This document shows, in pieces, positions 62,350 through 64,000 of a stretch of DNA of 64,000 bases. How positions within the stretch are numbered: the stretch's first letter is position 1; every line of letters begins with the position of its first letter. The stretch is from Dendrolimus kikuchii. Its lineage: Eukaryota > Arthropoda > Insecta > Lepidoptera > Lasiocampidae. The stretch is taken from positions 9,067,001-9,131,000 of the forward strand of contig CM034398.1 in NCBI GenBank assembly GCA_019925095.2. The letters run 5' to 3'. The notes under the pieces were generated by a model, which saw only the letters and a list, made by a program, of their open reading frames with translations, was not told where the DNA came from and did not search any database. A program made the position numbers and the translations under genes.

Positions 62350-64000
62350 AATGGTTCTTTTTTTTTCAAGGGGGTTTGCGGTCACCCTGCCGCGCGGAGA
62401 CGGCGGCGGGGCAGTGTAGGACTCACCCGCAAGATGGGCTGCCGGAATACCCACTAAAACCCCTTGGTGTCCTTCTGTCGCCATATGTCAGGGCCCCGGG
62501 ACGTGCCCGAGCTTTTCGCCGCGACCCCGACTGACGTGGGCCCACTCCTGCGGGCAAGCCTCTACTGCTTCAATTTGTGATTGACACCGGCGCCTTTTAC
62601 GGCGGTTGAAGGTCATGAGTCGCCGGCGCCGAGTCCTATTGTTGCGGCGGGAGATGAGCGCAGCTGCTCGCTCCCTCTCTCGGTCCGCCGCCTCCTTGGC
62701 GTACATAACAGCCTCGCAGAAGGAGGCAACGGCGTCCCAGCCAGGTTGGCCCCCGACCATGGCTTGAACTACGGCCGAGAGCGACAAATCTAATCCAATG
62801 GATGATACAAGGGCACGGCGCTCCTCGTCCCAAGGTGAGCATACTTGGAGAGTGTGTAGCGCTGTGTCTTCGAAGCTATCACTGCAGTGGTTGGCATCCT
62901 GACGATGGCTCACGCCCTATGCGGCACAGGTACCTCCCAAAGCAGCCGTGTCCGGTGAGGACCTGTATCAGGCGGAACATCAGGGTGCCATGTTTTCGGT
63001 TCACCCATGATTGTACAACTGGCCTTACTGCCGCTATTGTGACATGGCCTGCGCTGGGTTGTGCGAGTCGTGTCACCCATTCCACCGTGAGATCCTGTCG
63101 GAACTCCGACCTCTTAGCCTCAATTTCGCGGGGCGCGGGTTAGAAGTCCCGGAGGAGGGTGTCCTTGCGCCACTCGTATAGCCGCTTAAGGACTCTCGCT
63201 TCTAGGTCCCACGGTGGGCGTCCGGCAAGAAGGGAAGCCGCCTCGAAGGAGATCGTGCGATACCTCCTTATTGCCCTGATGGCCAGCGCGCGCTGCGGTT
63301 TGCGTAGCAACGTAGCATTCTTGGCCATCAGGGATTCCGCCCATATTGGGGCCCCATATAGGGATGGATGGATTGTACGACCCCTTCAAACAGTTTTCGG
63401 CACGAACTGCCAGGTCCCCCCAGGTTGGGCAGGAGCCGTGATAAGGCACTAGCCGCCTCCATAAGTCTGGGGGTCAACTGCTTGAAATGTGCAGAAAACT
63501 GCCATCGGCTGTCAAGGACGACCCCGAGATACTTCATCGTCTTTCCGACGCCGATAGTGGTGCCTGCCACTGTTATGCTTAGACTGGGAGGTGGCTTGTT
63601 TCGAGGTCCATGGAACACGACGGCCTTGGATTTATGCAATGGCCACCTCCAGGCCGAACCGCCGAATCCTTTCAACGACACCCGCAACCGCAGCCGTGGA
63701 CGGTAGGCCCGTCTGCCTATGGGTCTGTCCACGGGTTGCGAACAGCATGTCGTCAGCATAACAGGTTACATTGACACCGTTGAGGACCGCACCGCGTATT
63801 GTTCAGTCGTAAGCAATGTTCCACAGGAGCGGGCCCAGCACCGATCCCTGTGGAACACCGCATGTTATCGTTTGCCGACTCCAGCTGGATAGCTGACCCG
63901 GGTAGACGATGGCCCTCTCTGAGAGATAGTCTCCGATGACTCGGCGGAGGTAGGTCGTCACTCCGTGATATCGGAGTGCTTCTTTGACAGAGCTCTAGGC
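62350..64000 (-). pseudogene. Decayed R1-type LINE, copy 2, running off the window
   Basis: Poly-A tail (T run near 62352), GC-rich 3' UTR, then minus-strand ORF2 pieces in the correct order. The C-terminus has HTLQVCSPWDEERRALVSSI and FCEAVMYAKEAADRERERA. Further upstream are KAVVFHGPRNKPPPSL and MKYLGVVLDSRWQFSAHFKQ. The reverse transcriptase motifs CYADDML (near 63740-63765) and GVPQGSVLGPLLWN (near 63818-63858) follow. The frame changes several times and stops interrupt it (one directly after the PLLWN motif), so it is inactive. The 5' half lies beyond the window. Confidence 0.8.

Overview
The window looks like AT-rich chromosomal DNA from an insect, most likely a moth or butterfly. The evidence is GT-AG introns, TATA/TCAGT core promoters, AATAAA signals, and many interspersed repeats of kinds familiar from Lepidoptera (tRNA-headed SINEs, a short Helitron, foldback MITEs, R1-, RTE- and CR1/Jockey-type LINE debris). 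I see no bacterial features, no intact tRNA or rRNA gene and no CRISPR array.

Host genes. Positions 36-847 (+) hold the last two coding exons of a gene that begins outside the window. Converging on it, a complete six-exon gene runs on the minus strand from an ATG at 20814 to a stop at 4179. All its splice phases join cleanly into a predicted 327-residue protein with a helix-hairpin-helix-like motif. Its introns are full of SINEs, MITEs, a 729-bp Helitron and several near-perfect hairpins.

Polinton/Maverick. A 13.5-kb virus-like DNA transposon lies at 21264-34742, starting only 450 bp upstream of that gene's ATG. It has about 1.73-kb terminal inverted repeats (TIRs) and an apparently intact gene set: protein-primed DNA polymerase B, packaging ATPase, retrovirus-type integrase with chromodomain, minor and major capsid proteins, adenain-like protease and several small proteins. 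Two genes at the left are spliced. The seven genes from 28331 to 33743 are packed with spacings of -16 to +11 nt, and two junctions share the same stop/start motif. The TIRs contain the whole protease gene and the 3' part of the major capsid gene, so the left end carries a second complete protease and a headless capsid copy.

Repeat-rich intergenic DNA covers 34743-50264 (hairpins, MITEs, SINEs, LINE tails). A 5'-truncated R1-like LINE with an 18-bp target duplication follows at 50278-51237.

Helicase-bearing LINE. About 52.2-59.7 kb holds a GC-rich, apparently intact non-LTR retrotransposon. ORF1 (52232-53272) is a zinc-knuckle Gag-like protein. The ORF2 frame (53244-59345) encodes endonuclease, reverse transcriptase, RNase H and a Cys/His motif, then about 850 further residues: an unrecognised region and a superfamily-1 helicase of the kind found in plus-strand RNA viruses. 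Key endonuclease residues lie upstream of the first ATG, which implies unusual ORF2 initiation. The window ends in two decayed minus-strand R1-type LINEs (60127-61310 and 62350-64000).
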